64,000 bases of DNA from Sphingomonas lacusdianchii (GCF_022664395.1 NZ_JAKRET010000003.1:1-64000), one strand, 5' to 3'. Shown: positions 1 to 10,088, counted from the stretch's first letter. Program-made: numbers and translations. The notes: generated by a model not told the origin, from the sequence alone.

Positions 1-71
1 TCGGCCAAAGCGGCAGAGGGCGTAGCAAGGCCAACCAATATGGCCGCGATCAAGTGCGCTTTACGGTTCAC
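1..71 (-). CDS. 5' end of a secreted protein (signal peptide only)
   Basis: Only the first 23 codons lie in the window. On the minus strand a GTG at 71-69 opens a frame with a short basic start (MNRKAH), a hydrophobic core (LIAAILVGLA) and a small-residue end, TPSAALA, that fits a signal peptidase I site. The frame is still open at the window edge. The protein is therefore probably periplasmic or outer-membrane, but nothing shows its function. It lies downstream of the truncated mannanase on the same strand, separated by the palindrome at 125-217. Confidence 0.5.
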   Translation of the reverse strand, partial: MNRKAHLIAAILVGLATPSAALA

Positions 72-124
72 GAACTGAGGTTACACACGCGAAAGCTGAC
101 CGTCACCAATTTGTCCACGCCGCC

Positions 125-217
125 TAGTGCATTGTTGTGTCCGCCGCCATTGCCGGGCGGAGGTGGAGCGAAGCGGAGCCGGAGACCGGCAATGGCGGCG
201 GACACAACAATGCACTA
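125..217. repeat. Perfect 32-bp inverted repeat, MITE-like
   Basis: Bases 125-156 are exactly the reverse complement of 186-217, leaving a 29-base spacer. The outer ends are TA...TA, which would fit a TA target duplication like those of IS630/mariner elements. The element is 93 bp long and encodes nothing. It sits about 30 bp beyond the premature end of the mannanase fragment. A 32-bp perfect stem with no T-run is too long for a normal intrinsic terminator, so a small non-autonomous mobile element is the better reading. No other copy was noticed in the window. Confidence 0.7.
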
Positions 218-249
218 ACAATCACCCCGGACCACCCGGTGGGGGCTGC

Positions 250-870
250 TCAGGTCCGCCCGACAACGGTGCGGATCCAGTCGCGGTACAGGTCCATCGC
301 CGCGCGATTGCCATAGAATTGCGCGTTAAAGTTCGCGAACGCCGGCCAGGGATGGGCCGGATCGTTCATGTTCAGATAGTTGCCGCCATTGACGTAGGAG
401 AGATAGGTCATCATGCCGCCCGACCATTCCCAGAAATTGGTCAGGTACAGCACCGCGCGAATGCTGCGCCTGCCCATTTCCGCCAGCGCGTAATCAAGGC
501 CCGCTAGCAGCGTCCGGTCGTAATCCTTGCCCGGCCCGCGAAAGCCCGGCTTGATCGAGTTCTTCAGCGGCCCTTCCTCGCTCGACGCCAGCACGCGCAA
601 ATTGGTCACGCCCATCGCCGCCAGCGCATCGAGCTCGCGCTCCAGCCGCGCGCGGTCGCCATAGGGGGCATCGGCGCCGAGATAGGCGGCATACCACATA
701 TTGCCGCCGACGAAGCGATAGGGCTGGTCATCGACCAGCAGCCGCACCCCCTCGCGCCGTACGAAACCCTGCGCGCCCGCCCCGGTCGGCCGCGAGAGGG
801 GCGGGGCCATGGTACAGCCGGCAAGCAGCGCACCCGAACCGATGAACCCGCGCCGTGCGATCAACGTCAT
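250..870 (-). pseudogene. Truncated GH5-type beta-mannanase (N-terminal half)
   Basis: The 206-residue product begins with a twin-arginine-like, lipobox-containing leader (RRGFIG, then LLAGC with Cys19). It continues as the N-terminal part of a GH5 family mannan endo-1,4-beta-mannosidase: a substrate-entry strand (RFVGGNMWYAAYLG), then an alpha/beta repeat (LRVLASSEEG, LYLTNFWEWSGG). It stops at DWIRTVVGRT. At that point family members continue into the segment with the NEP acid/base glutamate and later the nucleophile glutamate; both are absent. Family enzymes are usually about 400 residues or longer. The break lies just before the palindrome at 125-217. It is almost certainly inactive. Family assignment is by eye. 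Confidence 0.75.
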
Positions 871-1084
871 TCTCTCCAGCCCCTGTTCTGATCGCTATCG
901 TGTCGAGCGTTGTCAGGCTGCGGAAGCCGTGCAGGTCTGTCAACACGGTCATGGTTTCCGGCCATCGTCCAACCCGATGAAAAACATCCGGCGTGTCCGT
1001 GGCTTGCGCGGCTTGCACCGACGGCCGGCCAAGGCGTACGGAGCGATCGGTCGCGACCTGTCTCGCCGCGATGGAGTTTCCATC

Positions 1085-2621
1085 ATGACCGATCCCATCG
1101 CCCATGTCGTCATCGTCGGCGGCGGCACCGCCGGCTGGATGACCGCCGCTGCCTGTGGCCGCTATCTCGACGATGGCCGCCGCCGCATCACCCTGGTTGA
1201 ATCCGACGCGATCGGCACGGTAGGCGTGGGCGAGGCGACGATCCCGTCGATCCTGAACTTCAACAAGCTGCTCGGCATCGACGAGGCGGAATTCCTGCGC
1301 GAAACGCGCGGCAGCTTCAAACTCGGCATCGAATTCGCCGGATGGCACACGGCCGACAGCGGCTATTTCCCACCCCTTCGGCAATTTCGGCCGCGATATC
1401 GAAGGGGTCAACTTCCACCAGCTCTGGGCCAGGCTGAAGCGGCACGACGGGATCGGCCCGATCGGCGACTATTCGCCGACCACGGTCGCGGCGCGCGCCA
1501 ACGCGTTCGGCCCGCCGCATCCCGATCCGCGCTCGCCGCTGTCGGGCATGGCCTATGCCTATCATATCGATGCCACCCTCTACGCCCGCTTCCTGCGCCG
1601 CCGCGCGGAGGCGGACGGCGTCGCCCGGATCGAGGGGCGCATCGTCGCCGTCGAGCATCATGACAACGGCCATGTCGCCGCCGTCCGGCTTGACGATGGC
1701 CGCCGGGTCGCGGGCGACCTGTTCATCGACTGCTCGGGGTTTCGCAGCCTGTTGCTGGGCGAAGCGATGGGAGTGGGGTTCGAGGACTGGTCGCACTGGC
1801 TGCCCTGCGACCGTGCGATCGCCGTGCCGACCGAGCGCACCGAACCGGTCCTGCCCTATACCCGCGCCACCGCGCATACCGCCGGCTGGCAATGGCGCAT
1901 TCCGCTGCAGCATCGCACCGGCAACGGCGTGGTCTATGCCAGCCGCTATATGGACGACGATGCGGCGGAGGCACTGCTGCTAAGCCGCCTCGATGCAGCG
2001 CCCACCGCAGCGCCCCGCCGCCTGTCGTTCACCGCCGGGCGGCGCGATGCGATGTGGGCGGGCAATGTCGTCGCGATCGGCCTGTCAGGCGGCTTCCTCG
2101 AACCGCTCGAATCGACTAGCATCCATCTGATCCAGCAGGGGATATCGAAGCTGTTCGCGCTGTTCCCCGATCGCGGTTTTTCGGCCGTCGAGCGCGACGA
2201 ATATAATCGGCAGATGGCCGACAACTACCGATCGATCCGTGACTTCATCATCCTCCACTACCATGCGACCGCGCGCGACGAATCCCCCTTCTGGAACCAT
2301 GTCCGCACCATGGACGTGCCCGACAGCCTGACGCGCAAGATCGACCTGTTCCGGCAAAAGGGCCGCATCTTCCGCTACGAGGACGAATTGTTCGCGATGC
2401 CCAGTTGGGTCGCGGTGCTGCTGGGGCAGGGGATCGAACCGGTCGGGTACGACCCGATCGCCGACGCCCTCGACGAGGAACGCCTGCTCCCCGCCATCCG
2501 CCGGATGCGCAGCGCCACTGCGGCGGCGGTCGCGACCCTGCCGCAACATGGGGCGGTGCTGGCGCGGACAGTCGGCTTGATACCGCCCGCTGGTGTTAAG
2601 GCCCCCTGTCCTCCCGACTGA
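1085..2621 (+). pseudogene. Flavin-dependent tryptophan halogenase family, frameshifted
   Basis: This belongs to the PrnA-like FADH2-dependent halogenase family. The first frame, from ATG 1085, has the nucleotide-binding motif VVIVGGGTAGWMTA, GVGEATIP, and the segment KLGIEFAGW whose lysine aligns with the catalytic lysine. The frame is lost near 1368-1378 at a C-rich run (ttcccacccc). Removing one C restores YFHPFGNFGRDIEGVNFHQLW and joins the second frame, which has the family's WxWxIP motif (GWQWRIP) and runs to 2621. The repaired protein would be about 511 residues, normal for the family. The shift could be a real mutation or a base-call error. Such halogenase genes are common beside TonB receptors in sphingomonads and caulobacters, where their substrates are mostly unknown. 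Confidence 0.85.
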
Positions 2622-3038
2622 ACGAACGATTGCTTCTTCGCAATCGCCGCCCGGAGGCGGACAGACCGCTTTTGACCGGCCTTACCGAGAGGAGGATTGG
2701 CTTCTGCTAAGGACCAAGCCCCAGCACACCTTCTTCATCAAGCATCTCGAATGCTTCGATCATGCGCCGTACTTCTAAGTAAGGCCGTTTTGAAAAGATC
2801 GAAACGCGTCCAATCCAGCTCACCAGTCGCGCTGATTGAATTGCCGTCGCGCCGCGCCCGGACAGCCGATCGGCACTAGCGATAATGACGCTTGGCATTG
2901 CTCAGAACGCCCTCGCAGCCCGAGCAATGTCCGCATGTACCGTGTATTGTCGACACGCGAGGATCCCGTCGTCCCGCCCGCGTTGCGTGACCGCCCTCGG
3001 CATGGCACATTCCGCCCTCCAGCGTTTCCGGAGGTTCG
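2622..3038. other. 417-bp gap without a convincing gene
   Basis: No good coding region is visible. A short minus-strand frame at 2707-2898 (63 codons, ending EAFEMLDEEGVLGLGP) looks protein-like in its last 30 residues, but it has no ribosome binding site and no recognised family. The region just before 3039 carries GTTTCCGGAGG, a good Shine-Dalgarno for the peptidase gene. Confidence 0.4.
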
Positions 3039-4676
3039 ATGCGTTCGTTGTTGCTTGCCCCATGCCTGACCGTCGCCGCATCGGCGCTCGCGCAGACGGC
3101 CCCTGCCCCGGTCTCGGTCGAAACGGTCAAGGAGGCGACGCGCGTCCTGTCGTCCGACGCGTTCGAAGGGCGCGCGCCGGGCACGCCCGGCGAGGAGAAG
3201 ACGCTGGCCTATCTGGCCGAACAATTCGCAAAGGCAGGGCTGAAGCCGGGCAACAAGGGTAGCTGGTTCCAGGACGTGCCGCTTGTCGAGATCACCAGCC
3301 GCAACGTGTCGCCGCTGGCCTTCACCGGCGCGGGCAGTCCGATCGCGCTGAACTACGGCCCGGATATGGTCGTCGGAACCTATCAGGTGACGCCGAAATC
3401 GGTCGTCGCGAACAGCGACGTCGTCTTCGTCGGCTATGGCATCAACGCTCCTGAAAAGGACTGGAACGACTATGCTGGCACCGATGTGCGCGGCAAGACG
3501 GTGCTGATCCTCGTCAACGACCCCGATTATGCCAGGCCGACGCTCGACGGACCGTTCGGGGGCAAGGCGATGACCTATTACGGGCGCTGGACCTACAAGT
3601 TCGAGGAAGCAGCGCGGCAGGGCGCGGCCGCCGCGATCATCATCCACGATACGGTGCCCGCCGCCTATGGCTGGAACGTCGTCCAGTCGAGCTGGACCGG
3701 TCCGCAACAGGTTGCCGACGCCGCCAACGATCATCTGGACCAAAGCAAGGCGATCGGCTGGATGCAGCTGCCCGCCGCGAAGCGCCTGATCGCGGCGGCG
3801 GGGAAGAATTACGACCAGCTAGTCGCGGCGGCCCAGAAGAAGGGCTTTCGTGCGGTGCCACTGACCGGCGTCAAGGCGAGTGTGTCGTTCGACAATCAGG
3901 TGCGTCGCCATGCGTCCAAGAACGTGATCGGCATCCTGCCGGGCACCAGACGCCCCGATGAGGTGGTGTTGTTCACCGGCCACTGGGACCATCTCGGCCG
4001 GTGCGAGGCGGCGAGCGATGGCGACGATATCTGCAACGGCGCGGTCGACAACGCGACCGGCACCGCCGCTTTGATCGGGCTGGCGCAGGCGAATGCAAAG
4101 GCCGGCGCGACGGAGCGCAGTCAGGTCTATCTGGCGGTGACCGGTGAGGAATCGGGGCTGCTCGGTTCGGCCTATTATGGCGACCATCCGGTCTATCCGC
4201 TCGCGAAGACCGTCGGCGGGATCAACATGGACGCATTGTCGGTCGCCGGACCGGCGCGCAACGTGGTGGTCGTCGGCAAGGGCAAGTCGGAACTCGACGC
4301 CTATCTGAACCGCGCATTGGCGGCGCAGGGCCGGGTCGCTGAGGCCGATCCGATGCCGCAGAACGGCTATTACTACCGCTCCGATCATTTCAGCCTCGCC
4401 AAGCATGGCGTGCCGATGCTCTATGTCGATTCCGGCGACGACCTGATCGAAGGGGGCAAGGCGGCCGGGGAAGCGGCGGCCAAGGACTATACCGAGAAAC
4501 GCTATCACGGTCCCAAGGACGAATATGACCCGAACTGGAACTGGGCGGGCGTCGCGCAGGATCTGAACCTGTTCTATGCGATCGGGCGCGAACTGGCGAA
4601 CACGACCGCATGGCCCAACTGGGTCGCAGGCGACGAATTCCGCGCGATCCGCGACCGCAGCCGCGCGGCGCAGTGA
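3039..4676 (+). CDS. Secreted M28 family zinc aminopeptidase with PA domain
   Basis: The 545-residue protein has a signal peptide ending about residue 19 (TVAASALAQ). A protease-associated insert spans roughly residues 115-270. The M28 metallopeptidase core has FTGHWDHLG (His near 315), the bridging Asp in AVDNATG, the catalytic and ligand pair in VTGEESG, an Asp in INMDA, and the last His in RSDHFSLA. All five zinc ligands and the general base are present, so it should be an active periplasmic or exported exopeptidase. GGAGG lies 5 bases before the ATG. It stands alone, with halogenase remnants upstream. Confidence 0.9.
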   Translation: MRSLLLAPCLTVAASALAQTAPAPVSVETVKEATRVLSSDAFEGRAPGTPGEEKTLAYLAEQFAKAGLKPGNKGSWFQDVPLVEITSRNVSPLAFTGAGSPIALNYGPDMVVGTYQVTPKSVVANSDVVFVGYGINAPEKDWNDYAGTDVRGKTVLILVNDPDYARPTLDGPFGGKAMTYYGRWTYKFEEAARQGAAAAIIIHDTVPAAYGWNVVQSSWTGPQQVADAANDHLDQSKAIGWMQLPAAKRLIAAAGKNYDQLVAAAQKKGFRAVPLTGVKASVSFDNQVRRHASKNVIGILPGTRRPDEVVLFTGHWDHLGRCEAASDGDDICNGAVDNATGTAALIGLAQANAKAGATERSQVYLAVTGEESGLLGSAYYGDHPVYPLAKTVGGINMDALSVAGPARNVVVVGKGKSELDAYLNRALAAQGRVAEADPMPQNGYYYRSDHFSLAKHGVPMLYVDSGDDLIEGGKAAGEAAAKDYTEKRYHGPKDEYDPNWNWAGVAQDLNLFYAIGRELANTTAWPNWVAGDEFRAIRDRSRAAQ

Positions 4677-4969
4677 GGGCAGCCGGACCGCGCCGACGCT
4701 AGATATCCGGCATCCGGATCGGCAACGCGTGACGGGTCGCTTGCGCTGGCGTTTCTTCGCCGCTCTCCCTGATGCGAGATCGGCACGCTGGCGGCTTCCG
4801 TTCGGACGAAACGATGCGGCATCGCCATCGGCCGATCGACGGCCGGCTCTGCACCACCAATTCCGGTTATCCTCATCCGGTGAGGGAGCATAGCGCGCGT
4901 CCCGGCGTTCCGCTTGCGCAACGACCAATTCCGGCGCTCCCGTCGGCAGAGACTATAAGGCAGCAAAGT

Positions 4970-6058
4970 ATGGCGATCGTTCGGCGGCGCGTGGAATCCG
5001 GCGGCTTCATTCTATTCCTCGCACTGGTGACCATCGGGCTGACGCTGGTCGTATCGAGCTTTGTCGGTGCGCTGCTGTGGGCGGCGCTCGCCGCGCTGCT
5101 GTTCCAGCCCCTGTTCCAGCGGCTGCTGCGGTGGCGGCCCGGGCAGCGCAATCTGGCGGCGGCGCTGTCCCTGCTCATCATCACCGTCGCGGTGGTGATC
5201 CCGGCGCTCGTCATCGCCAGCATGGTCGTTGAACAGGCGGCGGGCGTCTATACCCAGCTGCGCAGCGGTCAGATCAATTTCGCAACCTATTTTGAACAGG
5301 TTCACAGTGCCCTGCCGCAGCGGATGCAGCACGCGATCGACAGCGCCGGGTTCGGCAGTTTCGAACGCGCACAGGCCCGAGTTTCGCAGGCGGTCGGCGC
5401 CAGCGCCAGCGTACTCGCCCGCAGCGCGCTGTCGATCGGCGCCAATGCCGCCGCATTCCTGCTCGCGTTCGGGGTCGGGCTGTATGTCACCTACTTCCTC
5501 CTGCGCGATGGCGACCGGCTAGGCCCGGCAATCGTCCGGTCGCTGCCGCTGGAGCGCGACGTGGCATGGCGGCTCGCCAACAAATTCACCGCCGTCGTCC
5601 GGGCGACGATCAAGGGGTCGGGCGTCGTCGCGCTCGTGCAAGGGGCGCTGGGGGCGATCACCTTCTGGATCGTCGGGCTGCCCGCCGCATTGCTGTGGGG
5701 CGTGGTGATGGCGATCGCGGCACTGCTGCCGGCCATCGGACCAGCGATCATCTGGACGCCCGTCGCCATCTATCTCCTCGCGACCGGCGCGATCTGGCAG
5801 GGGGTAGTGGTGATCGCATCGGGCGTGCTGGTTATCGGACTGGCCGACAATATCCTGCGGCCGGTGTTGGTCGGGCGCGACACCGGCATTCCAGACTGGT
5901 TGGTGCTGGTGACGACGCTGGGCGGGATCGACCTGATGGGACTGAGCGGGATCGTCGTCGGGCCCCTGGCAGGCGCGCTGTTCATCACCGCATGGAGCAT
6001 CCTGACCGAGCAACGGACGGCACAGGCAGCAACGGACGAAGAGAAATCAACGGCATAG
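4970..6058 (+). CDS. AI-2E family transporter (PerM/YdiK-like permease)
   Basis: The 362-residue inner-membrane protein has the AI-2E transporter layout: two N-terminal membrane helices (FILFLALVTIGLTLVVSS, LLWAALAALLFQPLFQR), a third near residue 60, a soluble middle, then five helices including the conserved GLADNILRPVLVG segment near the end. Members of this family move small molecules or ions; autoinducer-2 export is shown only for a few, so the substrate is unknown. The start at ATG 4970 is preferred because it gives the family's usual length and has AAGG upstream. A longer in-frame start at 4772 would add 66 non-hydrophobic residues. Confidence 0.85.
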   Translation: MAIVRRRVESGGFILFLALVTIGLTLVVSSFVGALLWAALAALLFQPLFQRLLRWRPGQRNLAAALSLLIITVAVVIPALVIASMVVEQAAGVYTQLRSGQINFATYFEQVHSALPQRMQHAIDSAGFGSFERAQARVSQAVGASASVLARSALSIGANAAAFLLAFGVGLYVTYFLLRDGDRLGPAIVRSLPLERDVAWRLANKFTAVVRATIKGSGVVALVQGALGAITFWIVGLPAALLWGVVMAIAALLPAIGPAIIWTPVAIYLLATGAIWQGVVVIASGVLVIGLADNILRPVLVGRDTGIPDWLVLVTTLGGIDLMGLSGIVVGPLAGALFITAWSILTEQRTAQAATDEEKSTA

Positions 6059-6115
6059 CTTGTAACGACCGCGCTATACGGTCATCCTGCGACGATCGTT
6101 GCCGGAGAGAAGCCC

Positions 6116-7219
6116 ATGGACATCGGCCGTCGCGAACTGATCCTCACCGCCGCTGCGCTATCCATCGCCCCCGGTTGCGCATCGTTCGGACAGTCCGACC
6201 GCAAGCTCGGCTATGCCATTGTCGGGCTGGGCGGATATGGCCTCGGCCGGATCATCCCCGAATTTCGGAATTGCGAGCATAGTCGCCTTGCCGCCGTGGT
6301 CAGCGGCGACCGGGCAAAGGCTGAACGGGTGGCGAAGGAACACGGCCTGCCCGCCGGCGCGATCTATTCCTACCAGAATTACGATCGCATCCGCGACAAT
6401 CCGGACATCGACATCGTCTATGTCTGCCTGCCCAATGCGATGCATGCCGAATATTCGATCCGCGCGTCGCAGGCCGGCAAGCATGTGCTGTGCGAAAAGC
6501 CGATGGCGGTGTCGGTCGCCGAATGCGAAGCGATGATCGCCGCCGCACGCACTGCGAACCGCAAGCTGATGATGGGATATCGCAGCCACTTCGAACCGCA
6601 TAACCGGGAAGCGATACGCCTCGCTCGCACGGGTGCAGTCGGCAGGACCCGCTATGTCCGGTCCGAACATGGCTTCAATTTCGGCGACCCCAATGCATGG
6701 CGGCTGAAGCGCGCGCTGTCGGGCGGGGGGTCGCTGATGGATATCGGCATCTATGCCCTGCAAGCCGTGCGCTACATGACCGGCGAGGAACCCGTCGCCG
6801 TTACCGCGCGCGAATCCACCGACCGGCGCGATCCGCGTTTCCGGGAGGTCGAGGACATGATCGACTTCACGCTCGATTTCCCGTCGGGGGCGATCGGCAG
6901 TTGCCAGTCGATGTACAGCGCCAACCGCAACCAGATCATGCTGATGGGCGAGAAGGGCCGGATCGAGCTCGAACCGGCGACCGGCTATAGCGGGCAGCGA
7001 TTATGGGTGGGTGGCGACCGCGAGCGGCAGGTGACGCCACCGCCGGGGCCGGGCCGTAACCAGTTCGCCGCGCAACTCGATCACCTGTCCGAGTGCGCGG
7101 TCAGCGGGCGCGAACCGATCGTGTCGGGTGCAGAAGGCCTGCGAGACATGCGGATCATCGAGGCGATCTATCGATCCGCGCGCGAAGGGCGGACGATCCG
7201 GATGGACCAGCCCGCCTGA
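6116..7219 (+). CDS. Secreted Gfo/Idh/MocA family oxidoreductase
   Basis: The 367-residue protein starts with a Tat-like leader (GRRELILTAAALSIAPGC, also a possible lipobox at Cys22). A Rossmann domain follows (AIVGLGGYGLGRIIPEF) and then the family's EKP motif (CEKPMAVS), whose lysine binds cofactor and substrate. The C-terminal half is the alpha/beta substrate domain (GGGSLMDIGIYALQAVRYM). The layout resembles periplasmic glucose-fructose oxidoreductase, which carries NADP tightly bound, so an exported sugar oxidoreductase is likely. The exact sugar cannot be read from the sequence. The gene faces the TonB receptor at 7260 tail to tail, which fits a sugar-uptake locus. Confidence 0.85.
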   Translation: MDIGRRELILTAAALSIAPGCASFGQSDRKLGYAIVGLGGYGLGRIIPEFRNCEHSRLAAVVSGDRAKAERVAKEHGLPAGAIYSYQNYDRIRDNPDIDIVYVCLPNAMHAEYSIRASQAGKHVLCEKPMAVSVAECEAMIAAARTANRKLMMGYRSHFEPHNREAIRLARTGAVGRTRYVRSEHGFNFGDPNAWRLKRALSGGGSLMDIGIYALQAVRYMTGEEPVAVTARESTDRRDPRFREVEDMIDFTLDFPSGAIGSCQSMYSANRNQIMLMGEKGRIELEPATGYSGQRLWVGGDRERQVTPPPGPGRNQFAAQLDHLSECAVSGREPIVSGAEGLRDMRIIEAIYRSAREGRTIRMDQPA

Positions 7220-7259
7220 AGCGACGGGCAGGAGCCGAAGGCCCCTGCCCTGCGGTCGA

Positions 7260-9833
7260 TCAGAACTTCACGCCGGCACGCGCGTAGAGATACCGCCCGT
7301 TGAAACCGAAGGGCGAGAAGCTCGAATAGGGAATGAAGTAGTTGTTGATCGCCGCCGCGCCAAGGATCGGGTTGCGCGTCGGATAGACGTCGAACAGGTT
7401 GTTCGCGCCGATCGCCAATTCGAACTGTCCCGGCGTCGCGCGGATTTCGACGTCGGTCAGCCATTTCGGCGTCAGTTCGACGTCGGTCGCCGCCGATCCG
7501 CCCGGTGACAGCGTGTTGCCGAAGCGATTGGTACGCGCGGTCACACCGAAAATGCCCTGCGACCAGTCGAGACCGGCATTGATCTTCGACCGCGGCTGCC
7601 CCTCGGTGAGCCGCAGTGATTCCTGCCGCCCGAACAGGGTGACGCCCGGGATCGCCGACAGGGTCGAACGGTCGGTAATGTCGGTCTGGTTGTAATTGTA
7701 ACCGGCGGTCAGCGTGACGCTGCCGATGCCGAGGTCCGGCACGCGATAGGTACCGACGACCTCCACGCCCTGCGTCCGGGTGTCGATGCCGTTGATGAAG
7801 AAGCGGGCCGAGGTGATGTCCTGGATCCCCGCACCGCGCAGCACCGCGACGACCGCCGCACCCTGAAGATTTTCGGACAGGATGATCCGGTCGTTGATCT
7901 TGATGTTGTAATAGTCGGCGGTCAGCGTCAGCCCGCGCAGCGGCGTCAGCGTCAGCCCCCCGCCGATGTTGAGCGACTTTTCGGCCTCCAACTGCCGCGA
8001 ACCCAGCGCCCGGGCGACCGGATCGCCGACCCGGAACGTGCCGATCTCGACCAGCGTCCCGCCGATATTCTGCGTAGCGAAGGACGAGAAGAATTGCTGC
8101 GCAAGGCTTGGCGCGCGGAAGCCGGTCGAGATCGATCCACGCAGCGCCGCCCATCCGACCGGGGCGAGGCGGGCAGCCAGCTTGCCGTTCACCGTATCGC
8201 CGAAATCGCTGTAATGTTCGTAGCGGCCTGCGGCGACGACGTTGAACGCGTCGCTGACCTTGCCGTCCAGTTCGACATAGCCGGCGAAGCTGTCGCGCGA
8301 CGTGTCGACCGCGGTGCTCGGCGAGAAGCCGGGGAAGCCCTGCGACCCGGCGGCAGCGCCGTTGCTGAACGCGAACGGGCCGGCGGCGTAGCTCTGCAAC
8401 TCACCGGCAACGATGCGATAATTCTCGTTGCGATATTCGCCGCCCAGCGCCAGCGACAGTTGCGACAGAAAGCCGACGGCGATGTCGCGCTGCAGGTCGA
8501 GATTGACCGTCTGCTGACCGAAGCGCGTGCCGCCCGCGTTGAACGCGCGCTGCGACTGCGGACCGAAGGATGCGTTATAGCTGTTCTCGATACGGAAATC
8601 GAAGCTGTTGGTCCCGTATACGTAGGACAGGTCGTAGTTGAATCCAGCGATATCGCCCTTCACGCCCAGCGCGCCGGAGAAATCCTCCATCTGGCTGGTG
8701 ATGAGCGGCAGGAAGCCATCGGCGTAGAAGGGCGTGCAGACCGTGCCGGTAAAGGTGCAGTTGCGCAGGTCCTGAATGTTGCTGTTGGCGTCGCGGCCCG
8801 AAGCACGACGATAGAAGGCGGCGCTCTCGCCGTCGCGAATGCCGTAGCTGCCGAAGATGTAGAGCTCCGAGGTCGCGCCGAGATCGACGCCGCCATTCAG
8901 GAAGAAGTTGAAGTCGGTGGTCTTCGCATCGCCATAGCGATGGTTGATGCGATCGAAGCTGAATTCGCGCGGATCGACGCCGCCGGTCGACAGCAGCGGA
9001 TAGTTGCGGCGCGGATCATAGCCGGCGCGGTTGGTCGGCTCGCGGTCGCGATATTCGCCGGTCAGGTTCAGATAGGCGGTCTCGCCCATTGGCAGGCCCA
9101 TATTCGCGGCGAAGGTGACGGTACGGCCGTCACGCACCTGACGATCCCGCCCGGTCTCTTCGAGGACATAGGTGCCGTCGGCGCGGACCTGCGGCTCCCC
9201 GCTCGCCTGCCGCGCGACACCCGATACTTCGGCGACACCCTCCATCTGCGAGACATATTTGCCATAGGTCATCGTTGCGCGACCGCCTTCGCGGCGCTTG
9301 AGCTGCACATTGATGACGCCGGCTATCGCGTCCGATCCATATTGCGACGACGCGCCGTCGCGCAGCACGTCGATCCGCTCGATCGCAAGGCTGGGAATGG
9401 TGTTCAGATCGACCGCCGACGAACCACGACCAACCGATCCGTTCGCGTTCAGCAGCGAGGTCGTGTGGCGGCGCTTGCCATTGACCAGCACCAGCGTCTG
9501 ATCGGGTGACAGGCCACGCAGCGTCGCCGGACGGACCACATCGGTGCCGTCGGTGATCGAGGGTTGCGGGAAGTTGAACGACGGGACGAGCTGGTTCAGT
9601 AGCTTGTTGGTTTCGGTATAGCCGGCATTGACCAGCGCATCGCCGGTGATGACGTCGACCGGCACCGGGCTTTCGGCGACCGTGCGGCCCTGCGCACGGG
9701 TGCCGACGACCACGATCTCTTCGCCCGCCGGCACGTCGGCGGCGGGCGGCGGCGCATCGACCATCTGGGCAAAGGCCGGAATGGCCGTGAACGCCGTCGA
9801 CAGGAACAGCGCGGTGAAAACCGGTTTACGCAT
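7260..9833 (-). CDS. TonB-dependent outer-membrane receptor
   Basis: The 857-residue protein has a signal peptide (AFTAIPAFAQ end), a TonB-box-like EEIVVVGTRAQG, and a plug domain with the DGASSQYGSDAIAGVINVQLKR segment. A long beta-barrel of alternating residues ends in aromatic-rich strands (NGRYLYARAGVKF) with the terminal Phe typical of outer-membrane barrels. It imports a ligand too large for porins, using TonB energy. The ligand is unknown. Neighbouring oxidoreductase, mannanase and halogenase remnants suggest a carbohydrate rather than a siderophore. An inverted repeat lies 64-89 bp upstream. Confidence 0.92.
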   Translation of the reverse strand: MRKPVFTALFLSTAFTAIPAFAQMVDAPPPAADVPAGEEIVVVGTRAQGRTVAESPVPVDVITGDALVNAGYTETNKLLNQLVPSFNFPQPSITDGTDVVRPATLRGLSPDQTLVLVNGKRRHTTSLLNANGSVGRGSSAVDLNTIPSLAIERIDVLRDGASSQYGSDAIAGVINVQLKRREGGRATMTYGKYVSQMEGVAEVSGVARQASGEPQVRADGTYVLEETGRDRQVRDGRTVTFAANMGLPMGETAYLNLTGEYRDREPTNRAGYDPRRNYPLLSTGGVDPREFSFDRINHRYGDAKTTDFNFFLNGGVDLGATSELYIFGSYGIRDGESAAFYRRASGRDANSNIQDLRNCTFTGTVCTPFYADGFLPLITSQMEDFSGALGVKGDIAGFNYDLSYVYGTNSFDFRIENSYNASFGPQSQRAFNAGGTRFGQQTVNLDLQRDIAVGFLSQLSLALGGEYRNENYRIVAGELQSYAAGPFAFSNGAAAGSQGFPGFSPSTAVDTSRDSFAGYVELDGKVSDAFNVVAAGRYEHYSDFGDTVNGKLAARLAPVGWAALRGSISTGFRAPSLAQQFFSSFATQNIGGTLVEIGTFRVGDPVARALGSRQLEAEKSLNIGGGLTLTPLRGLTLTADYYNIKINDRIILSENLQGAAVVAVLRGAGIQDITSARFFINGIDTRTQGVEVVGTYRVPDLGIGSVTLTAGYNYNQTDITDRSTLSAIPGVTLFGRQESLRLTEGQPRSKINAGLDWSQGIFGVTARTNRFGNTLSPGGSAATDVELTPKWLTDVEIRATPGQFELAIGANNLFDVYPTRNPILGAAAINNYFIPYSSFSPFGFNGRYLYARAGVKF

Positions 9834-9896
9834 GAAAATCTCCCCGAAACCTCTCTTTAAGGCTGGTCGTTGCGCCGCCTAGTTCGACCGGGACAT

Positions 9897-9922
9897 TATC
9901 TGGCGCAACCCTACGCCAGATA
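9897..9922. promoter_or_regulatory. Inverted repeat upstream of the TonB receptor, possible operator
   Basis: Two 9-base arms (TATCTGGCG and CGCCAGATA) are perfect reverse complements separated by 8 bases. They sit upstream of the receptor start (9833) and well before rplU (10089). Length, symmetry and lack of a T-run fit a dimeric repressor site better than a terminator. No regulator gene is adjacent, so the binder is unknown. Confidence 0.45.
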
Positions 9923-10088
9923 GCGTAACACGATTGTCACGCCCCTGTTGCCGGTCCGCAACATTGGTTTTCTAGGCGAATCGCCTGTTCGGCATTGACA
10001 GCGGCGAGCAGCTTGCCTAGTCACGATCCACTTGCCGCGTGGGGTATCTCCACGCGGACATATTGCATTTGGGAAAGAAGCAAGGGCC

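Noticed and set aside
2707..2898. A 63-codon minus-strand frame in the gap before the M28 peptidase
   Set aside because: The last 30 residues look protein-like, but there is no ribosome site, no family and no partner gene. Kept only as a note.
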